DNA of 64,000 nt from Anaeroplasma bactoclasticum. Lineage in GTDB: Bacteria > Bacillota_I > Bacilli_A > Acholeplasmatales > Anaeroplasmataceae. The stretch covers positions 124,001 through 188,000 of the forward strand of contig NZ_QXEV01000002.1 of the NCBI RefSeq assembly GCF_003550015.1, written 5' to 3'. Shown here one piece after another: positions 1 through 7,746 of the stretch (positions within the stretch are counted from its first letter, which is position 1; every line of letters begins with the position of its first letter). Position numbers and translations under genes: made by a program. Below the pieces are notes generated by a model. It ran no database searches. It had not been told where the DNA came from and saw nothing but the letters and a program-made list of their open reading frames with translations.

Positions 1-477
1 TAAGCAGCAAGAACCATTATAGGCAGCTGCACAAAGCTTTTCCTCAGTTAATATAACCGCTTTTGCTTTAGATGTTGTACCTGATGTAAAAAATAGGATT
101 TTACCTTGTGGAGGATTAGAAGAATCTGGAGGCATTCTAAAATTGTTTTTATAATCCTCTGGTCCAATAAGTAAATCAACGCCTACAGTAGATATTTCTT
201 CTTGAATTAAAGAAATATTATCAATTAAAGAAATAAGCACAACTGTAATTTTTTGATTTATATATGCCATCATTGCAATTAATGTATCTAGCTTTCCATC
301 ACAAATAATACCTACACATTTTTTATCTTTATTTACTGGATAGGCTAAGACTCTATTTTTTACATGCTTATAGGTTAGATCAAGAATTTCTCCATTATCA
401 TCATAAGAAAGTGCGACACTTCCCTCATATTGATTCTCAATCATTTGGAGTATTGTTTGATACTTCATTTTACTCAT
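1..477 (-). CDS. Adenylate-forming enzyme (AMP-binding family), C-terminus outside window
   Basis: This is a 159-codon open frame running off the left edge. It begins MSKMKYQTIL and holds an N-terminal segment of an acyl/aryl-AMP ligase. The decisive motif is FFTSGTTSKAKAV near residues 129-141, the P-loop (A3) motif of the AMP-binding superfamily. Such enzymes activate a carboxylic acid as an adenylate and often load it onto CoA or a carrier protein. The ATG at 477 is preceded by AAAGGGGTG about 6 bases upstream. The substrate cannot be told from this fragment. The Sfp-type phosphopantetheinyl transferase 6.6 kb away makes a carrier-protein pathway possible, but that link is inference. Confidence 0.85.
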   Translation of the reverse strand, partial: MSKMKYQTILQMIENQYEGSVALSYDDNGEILDLTYKHVKNRVLAYPVNKDKKCVGIICDGKLDTLIAMMAYINQKITVVLISLIDNISLIQEEISTVGVDLLIGPEDYKNNFRMPPDSSNPPQGKILFFTSGTTSKAKAVILTEEKLCAAAYNGSCCL

Positions 478-529
478 ATGAAACACCCCTTTATTCATTT
501 ATGTAATCGAAGAATACTCTATATATTTT

Positions 530-559
530 AGTATACCATTTTTTGAAGGATTTATTCAA
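530..559 (-). promoter_or_regulatory. Promoter for the adenylate-forming enzyme
   Basis: Read on the minus strand, TTGAAT (559-554) and TATACT (535-530) are 18 bp apart, and the -10 has an upstream TGG (extended -10). It lies about 50 bases upstream of the start at 477. Confidence 0.6.
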
Positions 560-587
560 TTATTTATGTATTAAAATGGTTACTTAA

Positions 588-616
588 TTGAAAAATAAAT
601 CAATATACGATATAAT
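588..616 (+). promoter_or_regulatory. Promoter for the diguanylate cyclase gene
   Basis: TTGAAA (588-593), a 17-bp spacer and TATAAT (611-616) form a near-consensus housekeeping promoter 38 bases upstream of the ATG at 655. It is divergent from the minus-strand promoter at 530-559. Confidence 0.7.
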
Positions 617-654
617 TCTAAATTGGATTATTGTTAATTGGTGGGTTTAGTATT

Positions 655-2451
655 ATGAAGGATATTTTGAGATATATTCCTAATTTTTATAATGATATTC
701 CTATTGCTTATGTGGTTTATAAAGTAGAATATAATGCCAAAAAAACAATGGTAAAGGATGCAATCATTTCTTATGTCAATGATGATGTTTGTAAAATTTT
801 AGGAAAAGAACAAGAGGAAATTGTAGGAAAATCATTTCAAGAGATATTTCCAAACGTAGATGATATTTGGAAGGATGACTTATATAAATGCCTATATAAA
901 AAGGAAAGAAGGCATAATTTTACTTATGCTCTAGACTTAGGATACTGGATTGCTTACGCAATAGCACCTAATGAAGAAGAAGGATATTGTAGCTGTGTAT
1001 TTTTTAATATTGATGAAGAAAATAAAAAATCAGAAGAATTAAAAAAAGCATTTATGACAGATAATATCATAATTCGTATTGCTAAATTATTAAATTCAGA
1101 TATTCCTTATAATACAGCTATGAATCAAGTAATGAAGGAGCTTGGTAAAGCGATTGATTCTGATCGTATATATGTTTTAGAAACAGATGGTATAAAAGTA
1201 GATAATGCCTTTGAATATACCAAAGATGGAGTATATCCATCCATAAATACTTTAAAAAATATCCCCTTATCCGCGTTTAGAACTTGGTTAGATATTCTAG
1301 AAGATAGACCATTCATTGAAATTAACGATGTAGAATCCTTAATTGGAAAAGATTTATATTTATATGATTTATTAAATAATTTAAATGTATCTCGCTTATT
1401 TGCTTATCCTTTATATAATGAAGGCAAATTAATTGGCTTTTTAGTTGTAGATAATTATATAGAAGATACAGAAATAGATGCAGAAAAGATTATTGAAGAT
1501 GCATCTCACTTCATCTCATCAAGAGTTGGAAATCATGTATTAGTTAAAAGATTAGAAAAAGCATCTAAGTATGATGCTTTAACAGGATTATTAAATCGCT
1601 TTGGATTTAATGAAAAATTAGCTGAATTTTATGAAAAGAATAAGGATTCTAATTTCATATATGCCGTTATGGACATTGATGATTTTAAAACAATTAATGA
1701 TTTATATGGCCATCCTGTTGGAGATATAGCTTTAAAGGCATTTGCAAAATCATTAACAAGAGAATTTGGTGCTAAAGCGATTATAGGTAGAACAGGTGGA
1801 GATGAATTCTGTTTAATTTTAAAGGATAATTCTAAAAAGAATGTTGAAGATATATTAAATTCTTTTGTCGCAAAGGAAAAAACATATAGTAATAATGGTT
1901 TAAAAACCCCATATACTATATCTTTAGGATATACAATATATCCATTTGATGGGAAAAAGCTTGTAGATTTATATTCTAAAGCGGATAGTGCTCTTTATTA
2001 TGTAAAATTCCATTCCAAGAATGGTTGCGATAGATATAACGCAACCATGATGCTAGGGGAAAGACAAAGAATAGGCTTTTCAATGAAAGAAATTACTGGA
2101 AATGTACCTGGCGTTATCTTTATATATGAAGCGAAAAGTGAAAGAATGCTATATGCGAATTTAGATTGTATTCGCATGTTTGATTGTAAAGACATCGATG
2201 AATTTATGGAATATGTAGATTATAAATTTAAGGGTGTTGTACATCCAAGTGATTATGAAAGAGTGGATAAAGAAATTTGGGAACAAATCCATTCTGGAAA
2301 AACAGAAAATAGGGATTATGTAAGATATAAGATTATAACTAAAACAGGTAGAATTAAGCATGTTAGAGATTTTGGTCGTTTAGTTCATGACGATAGATAT
2401 GGGGATATATTTTATGTTCTATTAGTTAATGAAGAAGGCAATGACCTATAA
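655..2451 (+). CDS. Diguanylate cyclase with PAS, GAF-like and GGDEF domains
   Basis: This 598-residue protein would make cyclic di-GMP. The N-terminus (about 1-110) looks like a PAS sensor, 120-295 like a GAF domain, and the GGDEF domain follows (DALTGLLNRFGF near 305). An intact GGDEF active-site motif (RTGGDEF) lies at residues 381-385. A second PAS-like domain occupies the C-terminus (about 485-598), an unusual position after the catalytic domain. The RxxD inhibitory site that normally sits five residues before GGDEF is absent, so product inhibition is probably weak. No membrane segments are evident, so it is likely cytosolic. An in-frame TTG at 631 is possible, but the ATG at 655 follows a GGTGG ribosome site and is preferred. 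The gene is probably cotranscribed with the small membrane protein 14 bases downstream. Confidence 0.88.
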   Translation: MKDILRYIPNFYNDIPIAYVVYKVEYNAKKTMVKDAIISYVNDDVCKILGKEQEEIVGKSFQEIFPNVDDIWKDDLYKCLYKKERRHNFTYALDLGYWIAYAIAPNEEEGYCSCVFFNIDEENKKSEELKKAFMTDNIIIRIAKLLNSDIPYNTAMNQVMKELGKAIDSDRIYVLETDGIKVDNAFEYTKDGVYPSINTLKNIPLSAFRTWLDILEDRPFIEINDVESLIGKDLYLYDLLNNLNVSRLFAYPLYNEGKLIGFLVVDNYIEDTEIDAEKIIEDASHFISSRVGNHVLVKRLEKASKYDALTGLLNRFGFNEKLAEFYEKNKDSNFIYAVMDIDDFKTINDLYGHPVGDIALKAFAKSLTREFGAKAIIGRTGGDEFCLILKDNSKKNVEDILNSFVAKEKTYSNNGLKTPYTISLGYTIYPFDGKKLVDLYSKADSALYYVKFHSKNGCDRYNATMMLGERQRIGFSMKEITGNVPGVIFIYEAKSERMLYANLDCIRMFDCKDIDEFMEYVDYKFKGVVHPSDYERVDKEIWEQIHSGKTENRDYVRYKIITKTGRIKHVRDFGRLVHDDRYGDIFYVLLVNEEGNDL

Positions 2452-2465
2452 AAAGAGAGGATTAT

Positions 2466-2852
2466 ATGTTTGAAGAAAAGAAATTACCACTAAGTGAAAA
2501 ATTAGAAATTAGTGATAATAAGAATTTTGGTTGGAAGGTTAAAGAAGAAATAGAAGAGGGTGGCGGAAAGAAAAAAATTAAATATGTAGTTTTAACAAGA
2601 GATAAAAACTTAAGAAACTATATTACTCTTTCTAATTTAGAAAAAAGATATTATGATGCTAAAAATCAAATAAAGCCTCTACCTAAAATTAATGAAATTG
2701 CTTTAATGTTTTTATTATTGTTAGGTATTATACCAGGAGTTATTTATATTTCTGTTAAGAAAAAGAATATAAAAATGGTAGAAGAAAACAATTCCAAAAT
2801 GAAAAAGGAAATGGCAAGTATTATCCAAGAAGGGGAACAATATAAAAGATAA
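2466..2852 (+). CDS. Small single-span membrane protein, unknown function
   Basis: This 128-residue protein begins 14 bases after the diguanylate cyclase stop, with an AGAGAGG ribosome site, so the two probably form an operon. Residues about 1-75 are charged and probably cytoplasmic. One hydrophobic segment (ALMFLLLLGIIPGVIYISV) spans residues about 79-97, and a lysine-rich tail with coiled-coil character follows. I do not recognise the family. Its position suggests a membrane partner or output component for the c-di-GMP enzyme, but nothing in the sequence proves that. Confidence 0.7.
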   Translation: MFEEKKLPLSEKLEISDNKNFGWKVKEEIEEGGGKKKIKYVVLTRDKNLRNYITLSNLEKRYYDAKNQIKPLPKINEIALMFLLLLGIIPGVIYISVKKKNIKMVEENNSKMKKEMASIIQEGEQYKR

Positions 2853-2855
2853 TTG

Positions 2856-2885
2856 AAAGGAACGCAAGTTCCTTTTTATTTTTAA
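2856..2885 (+). terminator. Rho-independent terminator after the 2466 gene
   Basis: The stem AAGGAAC/GTTCCTT with a GCAA tetraloop is followed by TTTATTTTT. It closes the diguanylate cyclase operon. Confidence 0.8.
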
Positions 2886-2959
2886 ATATACCTATTTAAA
2901 AAGAAACAACTTGTGGTATAATTCCCATTGTGGATTTGGAATAGAAAGGAATCAAAAGA

Positions 2960-4534
2960 ATGGGGTATTTTAAAGAAAAATATGATGCAATCATAATCGG
3001 TGGGGCTTTAGCGGGTATGAGCTGTGCATTATCCTTAGCGAAAAATGGGAAAGATGTTTTAATATTGGAAAGACATAATTTACCTGGCGGACTTACAACA
3101 TCCTTTGTAAGAGGCGGTATGGAAATGGAAGCCACCTTACATGAAATGATGTCCATAGGACCTAAGGAAATGCCACTTAAAATAAGACAATTTTTAGAAG
3201 AAATGAATGTTATGGTTGATTGGCTAAGAGTACCTGAGGCTTATAGAATAAGTGTACCTAAAGAAAATATAGATATTACACTTCATGCTGGATTTACTGG
3301 TTCTGTTAAAAATGATATTTTTATTCCTGGTGAGTTCACTATGGCCCATGAAATTGATGAAAAATATCCAAATACATTTAAAGAAGTAAATAGGTTTATG
3401 AATCTATGTGCTGAGGTTTATAATTCTGTAAATGTATTATCTGATTCGAGTATGTCCAAATTACAAATGCTACTTAAGCATCAAGGCTTAGTAAGAACTG
3501 CAGGCTATTCTACAGAGGAGGTTTTGAAAAGCTTTGATTTACCAAGTGAGGTTATAGATATATTAAAGGCCTATTGGATATATGTAGGAAGTCCATTTAG
3601 TGAATTACCATTCACTATATATGCATTTTTAATGGCTGATTATTTTATTGGTGGATCTTATGTATGTAAGGAATTCTCTCATGAATTATCCTTACGTATG
3701 CAAGAGGCATGCGAGGAAATGAATGTCCAGTATGAATATGGACAAGATGTAGATAAAATATTAGTTAGAGATGGTCATGTATATGGGGTTAAAACAAAAA
3801 GAGGAGATATAATTTATTCTAATTATGTTGCTTGTAGTGCATACCCTAATACTTGTTATGGACGTATGATTGAGCCTATAAATAGTGTTCCTAAGGAAGC
3901 ATATCAAAATACCAATGCTAGAAAGATGGGCGTATCTGTTGTAAGTGTTGTATTAATATTAGATAAGACTCCAGAGGAATTAAATATTCATGATTATTCT
4001 GTTTTTTCATCAGAATCTAATATGGATTTAGATAAATTCTTTGAGCAAGGTAAAACCTTAGGCCCATATGATTATTTAACTACCATTTGTCTTAATTATG
4101 CAAATCCTTCTTGTGTTAAGGAAGGATATACATCCTTATCGATTACATACCTACCAAGTCCTTTGGCATTTTTAGATATTACAGATTTAAATTATCATGA
4201 AATAAAAAGAAAAATGGCCTTTGATATGATAAAAACAATTTCTGATCATTTAGGTGTAAATTTATTTGATCATATTATAGAAATAGAAATTGAAATGCCT
4301 CATACAGTAGCTCATTATACTTCTAACTTTTTAGGTGGAATCTATGGATATCAGCATTCTATGGAAGACCATGTTGTAGCTAGACTAATGATGGCTGATG
4401 GTGAAAACTATATTAAGGGTTTAGCCTTCTGTGGTGCACACGCTATTAGTGGGGATGGTATGGCACCTGCAATTTCCAATGGCAGAAAAGCAGCAAAAAC
4501 GCTACTTGATCAAATGGATACGGAGGGTAAGTAA
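2960..4534 (+). CDS. FAD-dependent oxidoreductase of the phytoene desaturase / retinol saturase (CrtI-like) family
   Basis: This 524-residue flavoprotein has an N-terminal Rossmann dinucleotide motif (AIIIGGALAGMSCALSLA, residues about 10-27) followed by LERHNLPGGLTTSF, a pattern typical of CrtI-like amine oxidase/desaturase proteins. The C-terminus has the FAD-closing stretch GLAFCGAHAISGDGMAPAIS. The family oxidises or reduces C-C double bonds of lipids and polyenes; the substrate here is unknown. A ribosome site AAAGGAA precedes the ATG, and an extended -10 (TGGTATAAT, 2914-2922) lies upstream. One base separates its stop from the ATG of the next gene, a flavin/2Fe-2S reductase, so the two probably form an electron-transfer pair. 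A true carotenoid role is unlikely, since no phytoene synthase is present. Confidence 0.8.
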   Translation: MGYFKEKYDAIIIGGALAGMSCALSLAKNGKDVLILERHNLPGGLTTSFVRGGMEMEATLHEMMSIGPKEMPLKIRQFLEEMNVMVDWLRVPEAYRISVPKENIDITLHAGFTGSVKNDIFIPGEFTMAHEIDEKYPNTFKEVNRFMNLCAEVYNSVNVLSDSSMSKLQMLLKHQGLVRTAGYSTEEVLKSFDLPSEVIDILKAYWIYVGSPFSELPFTIYAFLMADYFIGGSYVCKEFSHELSLRMQEACEEMNVQYEYGQDVDKILVRDGHVYGVKTKRGDIIYSNYVACSAYPNTCYGRMIEPINSVPKEAYQNTNARKMGVSVVSVVLILDKTPEELNIHDYSVFSSESNMDLDKFFEQGKTLGPYDYLTTICLNYANPSCVKEGYTSLSITYLPSPLAFLDITDLNYHEIKRKMAFDMIKTISDHLGVNLFDHIIEIEIEMPHTVAHYTSNFLGGIYGYQHSMEDHVVARLMMADGENYIKGLAFCGAHAISGDGMAPAISNGRKAAKTLLDQMDTEGK

Positions 4535-4535
4535 T

Positions 4536-5744
4536 ATGACAAAGATTAATTGCTTTTTAAAGGATGTAAGTGGTGCATCTAGAGTAACTAAGAAAAGAGA
4601 AGAAGCATTTAAAAATGCGAGTGGGGATAATAATTATAAAGATCCAATCAATATGGTTTCAAGAATGCTTCACCCTGCTCCATTTTTAGTTACTGTATCA
4701 AAAATAAAGGATGTATCTAAAACTGCAAAGAAATATACCTTAGTTCCAATTGATGGCTTTTTACCAGTATTTCAAGCAGGAAATTACGTATCTATAAAGT
4801 ATCAAATAGGGAATACAATTACTACAAGACCTTATTCTATTTGTAGTGCACCATATCAAGCAAAGCTAGATAATCCATATTTTGAAATAACAGTAAGAAA
4901 TACTTTAGATGGTTTTATTTCTAATTATATGTATTCAAGTGTTAAAGAAGGAGATACATTAACCGTAGAAATGCCATTTGGACATTTCTATTATGAGCCA
5001 TTAAGAGATTCAAATAATATTGTAGGAATTGCGGGAGGGTCTGGAATTACACCTTTTTATTCTATGGCTCAAGAGATTTTAAATGGTACATTAGATATCA
5101 ATTTAACAATTCTATATGGCTCTATATCTCATAAGGATATTATTCTATACGATGAATTAAATGAGATTACAAAGAAAACAAATAAGGTTAAGGTAATCCA
5201 TGTAATATCTGGTATTGATGAAGAATTATATGATAATGATGAAAAAGGATATATATCTAAGGATATCATAAAGAAGTATTCTATAGATAATGCTCCCAAA
5301 AATGGTAAAACCACATATTTTATATGTGGCCCAGGAAGTATGTATTCTTATATTAAAGGGGAATTAGAAGCATTAAATGTACCCTTAAGAAGAATAAGAA
5401 TGGAAGCCTTAGGAAATCCTAAGGATATATCTAAGGAAGAAGGATATCCTATAGAGAAGGCTTCTAATATTTATAAATTAACTGTAGTAAGAGGAATAAA
5501 AGAAGATATTATTGATGCAAGGGCAGATGAAGCAATAGCAGTAGCCTTAGAGCGAGAGGGTATTTTAATTAAAACTTGTTGTAGAAGTGGTGAATGTGGA
5601 GCTTGTAGATGCAAGGTCATAGATGGAGAATACTTCATATTAAAGGGAGATTCTAGAAGAGCAACGGATAAGAGATTTAATTATATTTATACCTGCCATA
5701 CATATCCTTTATCGGATATGAAAATAAAAATAACCATTATTTAA
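4536..5744 (+). CDS. FAD/NAD(P)H ferredoxin-reductase-type protein with C-terminal 2Fe-2S ferredoxin domain
   Basis: This 402-residue electron-transfer protein has three parts. A ferredoxin-reductase FAD domain carries TRPYSICSAP near residue 100. A nucleotide-binding domain carries GIAGGSGITPFYSM near 164-177 and ICGPGSMY near 265. The C-terminal plant-type 2Fe-2S domain has the cysteine pattern CRSGECGACRCKV plus a distal Cys in TCHTYP. It should move electrons from NAD(P)H to a partner, most simply the adjacent CrtI-like flavoprotein. The start chosen (4536) follows GGAGGG; a longer frame from 4431 would overlap the previous gene and lacks support. About 45 residues precede the FAD domain and are not recognised. 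Confidence 0.87.
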   Translation: MTKINCFLKDVSGASRVTKKREEAFKNASGDNNYKDPINMVSRMLHPAPFLVTVSKIKDVSKTAKKYTLVPIDGFLPVFQAGNYVSIKYQIGNTITTRPYSICSAPYQAKLDNPYFEITVRNTLDGFISNYMYSSVKEGDTLTVEMPFGHFYYEPLRDSNNIVGIAGGSGITPFYSMAQEILNGTLDINLTILYGSISHKDIILYDELNEITKKTNKVKVIHVISGIDEELYDNDEKGYISKDIIKKYSIDNAPKNGKTTYFICGPGSMYSYIKGELEALNVPLRRIRMEALGNPKDISKEEGYPIEKASNIYKLTVVRGIKEDIIDARADEAIAVALEREGILIKTCCRSGECGACRCKVIDGEYFILKGDSRRATDKRFNYIYTCHTYPLSDMKIKITII

Positions 5745-5952
5745 TTTTTATGGTAAGAAAAATTGAAGATCTATGTAATTATGATTTAATACTAATTTAT
5801 ATTATGGAAAATGAGATTCCAACATATAAAACTATAGGTAATTAATAATGCTTTATTTTATATTTTTATAAGTTGCATAAAATGTTATAATGTTTTAGAA
5901 TTATTTTATATTTGAATTAAAATAAGATTCTTTATAATAAGAAGGTGTTATT

Positions 5953-6648
5953 TTGGATAAAAAAACATTATTGTTATGGATGTGTATATTAACTGCTTTA
6001 GCAGGAGCTATTAATGCTATATCTATTTTAGGATATAATGGGACAACTGTCTCCCATTTAACAGGTTTAGTATCTAAAGCGGCTATTGGTATTTCAGATG
6101 GTAGCTTTACTGCTTTTTGGGATGTTACTAGAGTAATATTAGCCTTTTTAGTAGGTGCTGTTATATCTGGTTTTATAACTGGAGAAAGAGCATTCTATAT
6201 GCATAAAAGATATGGTTTAATTATTGTATCTATTGGAATATTAATAATCATTTCATATTTCTTAAATGTAGAATATGGAGTATTATTATTCGCTTTAATA
6301 ATGGGCTTACAAAATGGTATGGTAGTATCGTTTAAAGGTGTAGTTGTAAGAATGACTCATATGTCTGGTAATATTACTGATTTAGGTGTATTTATAGGAT
6401 ATAAGCTAAGAGGAAATAAAAACGAAAAGGCTATTACAGGAATTATTCCTTTATTTGCTATTTTAAGCTTTATAGTAGGTGGAGTACTTGGTGTATTATT
6501 ATTTAGAGTAATAAATAATTATGTATTCTTTGTATTCTCAGGTATTTATATTGTCTTAGGAATCTTATATTTCATATTAAGATATCACTGTGATGATAGA
6601 AACTTTAATGGCATTAAAGATGAATTAGAAACAAAAGAAGAACAATAA
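5953..6648 (+). CDS. YoaK/DUF1275-family membrane protein
   Basis: This 231-residue integral membrane protein has about six hydrophobic segments. It matches the YoaK (DUF1275) family through GTTVSHLTGLVSKAAIG near residue 30 and MGLQNGMVVSF...VRMTHMSGNITDLG near 116-145; this Thr-His-Met-(S/T)-G pattern is the family hallmark. The molecular function of the family is not established. It starts with TTG at 5953 after an AAGAAGGTG ribosome site, with no better ATG nearby. The 209-base gap upstream holds AT-rich sequence and no convincing gene. Confidence 0.82.
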   Translation: MDKKTLLLWMCILTALAGAINAISILGYNGTTVSHLTGLVSKAAIGISDGSFTAFWDVTRVILAFLVGAVISGFITGERAFYMHKRYGLIIVSIGILIIISYFLNVEYGVLLFALIMGLQNGMVVSFKGVVVRMTHMSGNITDLGVFIGYKLRGNKNEKAITGIIPLFAILSFIVGGVLGVLLFRVINNYVFFVFSGIYIVLGILYFILRYHCDDRNFNGIKDELETKEEQ

Positions 6649-6719
6649 TTATAGTTGGGTTACCCAAACTAAAAATGGTGTACATCCTGCTTGTTATATT
6701 ACGTTATAGAATTTAAAAG

Positions 6720-6746
6720 AGGATACTGGGGTATCCTTTTTTATTT
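6720..6746 (+). terminator. Terminator after the YoaK-like gene
   Basis: AGGATAC, loop TGGG, GTATCCT, then TTTTTATTT. A second small inverted repeat (GTTGGGT/ACCCAAAC, about 6654-6669) lies just after the stop codon. Confidence 0.8.
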
Positions 6747-6924
6747 ACTAGGAAATTGTATTTCTGCATTTTGTTTTATTCTTTGATTTTGATAACAATA
6801 CAATTCAAAATACGCCATTTTCACTCTATTTTATATTGAATTTCTAAAACTCAAAAATGACTTACCTAATGGATTTTTTGCTATTTTTGAACTATAATAT
6901 TAATATAGAAATGGAGGCGAAAAA

Positions 6925-7032
6925 ATGAGATTCAAGACACTAAAATATCACTTTAAAGCATCCAAAAAAGAAACTTCAATGTTAAAGCTTTTATGTAAGT
7001 TAGCCCCTATTGGGACTTTTACTTTAACTTAA
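6925..7032 (+). CDS. 35-residue peptide with a strong ribosome site, unknown
   Basis: The ATG at 6925 is preceded by a perfect GGAGG (6913-6917, 7 bases away), and a TATAAT box sits at 6893-6898 with a weak -35. The peptide has a basic N-terminal half (MRFKTLKYHFKASKKE), a hydrophobic segment with one cysteine (LKLLCKLAPIG) and a Thr-rich end (TFTLT). It ends 28 bases before the phosphopantetheinyl transferase gene. The layout fits a leader peptide, a small secreted or signalling peptide, or a membrane-active peptide. I cannot assign a family. The ribosome site is much better than chance in such AT-rich DNA. Confidence 0.55.
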   Translation: MRFKTLKYHFKASKKETSMLKLLCKLAPIGTFTLT

Positions 7033-7060
7033 AATATGATTAAATAAAAATGGTGATAAC

Positions 7061-7654
7061 ATGAAGCAATATACAGTATATTATTTATCTTTATCTGAAA
7101 TTAAATTTTATAGAACATATCTTTTAAGTCAGGTTTCGGAGGAAAGAAAAAAAAGAGTTTTAGCTTATTTAAATGAAGAGGATCAATTATTATCCTTAGG
7201 TGCAGGCTATTTTGTACATAAGTATTTTAATGATGATGTGAAAAAAACATCCTCTGGTAAATTAGTATCTCCTAAAGGCTTTTTTAATATTTCTCATTGT
7301 AAAAATTATGTCGTATTTGTTATTTCAGATAATGAATGTGGTATTGATATAGAAGAAAAAAGAGAGGTTAAAGAATCCTTAATTAATTATGCTTTTTCTG
7401 AATCAGATAAGGAATTAATTAAAAAGCCTGAGGATTTCTTTTTAATGTGGACATTAAAGGAAGCTATCGCTAAGGCAGAGGGGTCTGGTTTATCTGGTGA
7501 AATTAAAAATATTCCTGTTGGTACAGGCTTAATTGAATATAAGGATAATTCTTATATGGTAAAATTTACAACTCTTGCAGATTATTATATTTCTGTAGCT
7601 GTTAAAACAAATAAGCCATTTGAAATAGTATTAAAAGAAGAAATCATTAAATAG
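7061..7654 (+). CDS. Sfp-type 4'-phosphopantetheinyl transferase
   Basis: This 197-residue enzyme would transfer the phosphopantetheine arm of CoA to a serine of carrier proteins. Family motifs are in order: GIDIEEKRE (Mg-binding Asp/Glu, residues about 99-107) and WTLKEAIAKAEGSGL (residues about 130-144), with the upstream conserved NISHCKNYV near 80. Its length is slightly below the usual 220-240 because the N-terminal part is short. Sfp-type enzymes usually serve peptide, polyketide or unusual lipid carrier proteins rather than only fatty acid ACP. No carrier protein is visible in the window; the truncated adenylating enzyme at the left edge is the nearest hint of a client pathway. Confidence 0.88.
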   Translation: MKQYTVYYLSLSEIKFYRTYLLSQVSEERKKRVLAYLNEEDQLLSLGAGYFVHKYFNDDVKKTSSGKLVSPKGFFNISHCKNYVVFVISDNECGIDIEEKREVKESLINYAFSESDKELIKKPEDFFLMWTLKEAIAKAEGSGLSGEIKNIPVGTGLIEYKDNSYMVKFTTLADYYISVAVKTNKPFEIVLKEEIIK

Positions 7655-7680
7655 AGCACTCTTTCGAGTGCTTTTAATTT
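7655..7680 (+). terminator. Terminator after phosphopantetheinyl transferase
   Basis: The stem AGCACTC/GAGTGCT with a TTTC loop is followed by TTTAATTTT directly after the stop codon. Confidence 0.8.
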
Positions 7681-7746
7681 TGTACAAGTGTTTTCTTTTT
7701 TTAAAAAATAGTTTAAAATTATAATAACTATAATTGGAGGTATCCT

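Noticed and set aside
2960-4534. Carotenoid biosynthesis
   Set aside because: CrtI-like similarity alone is not enough; no phytoene synthase or prenyl transferase gene is present.
5750-5845. 31-codon open frame after the ferredoxin-reductase-like gene
   Set aside because: No ribosome site precedes the ATG at 5750 and the sequence shows no recognisable domain; AT-rich DNA gives such frames by chance.
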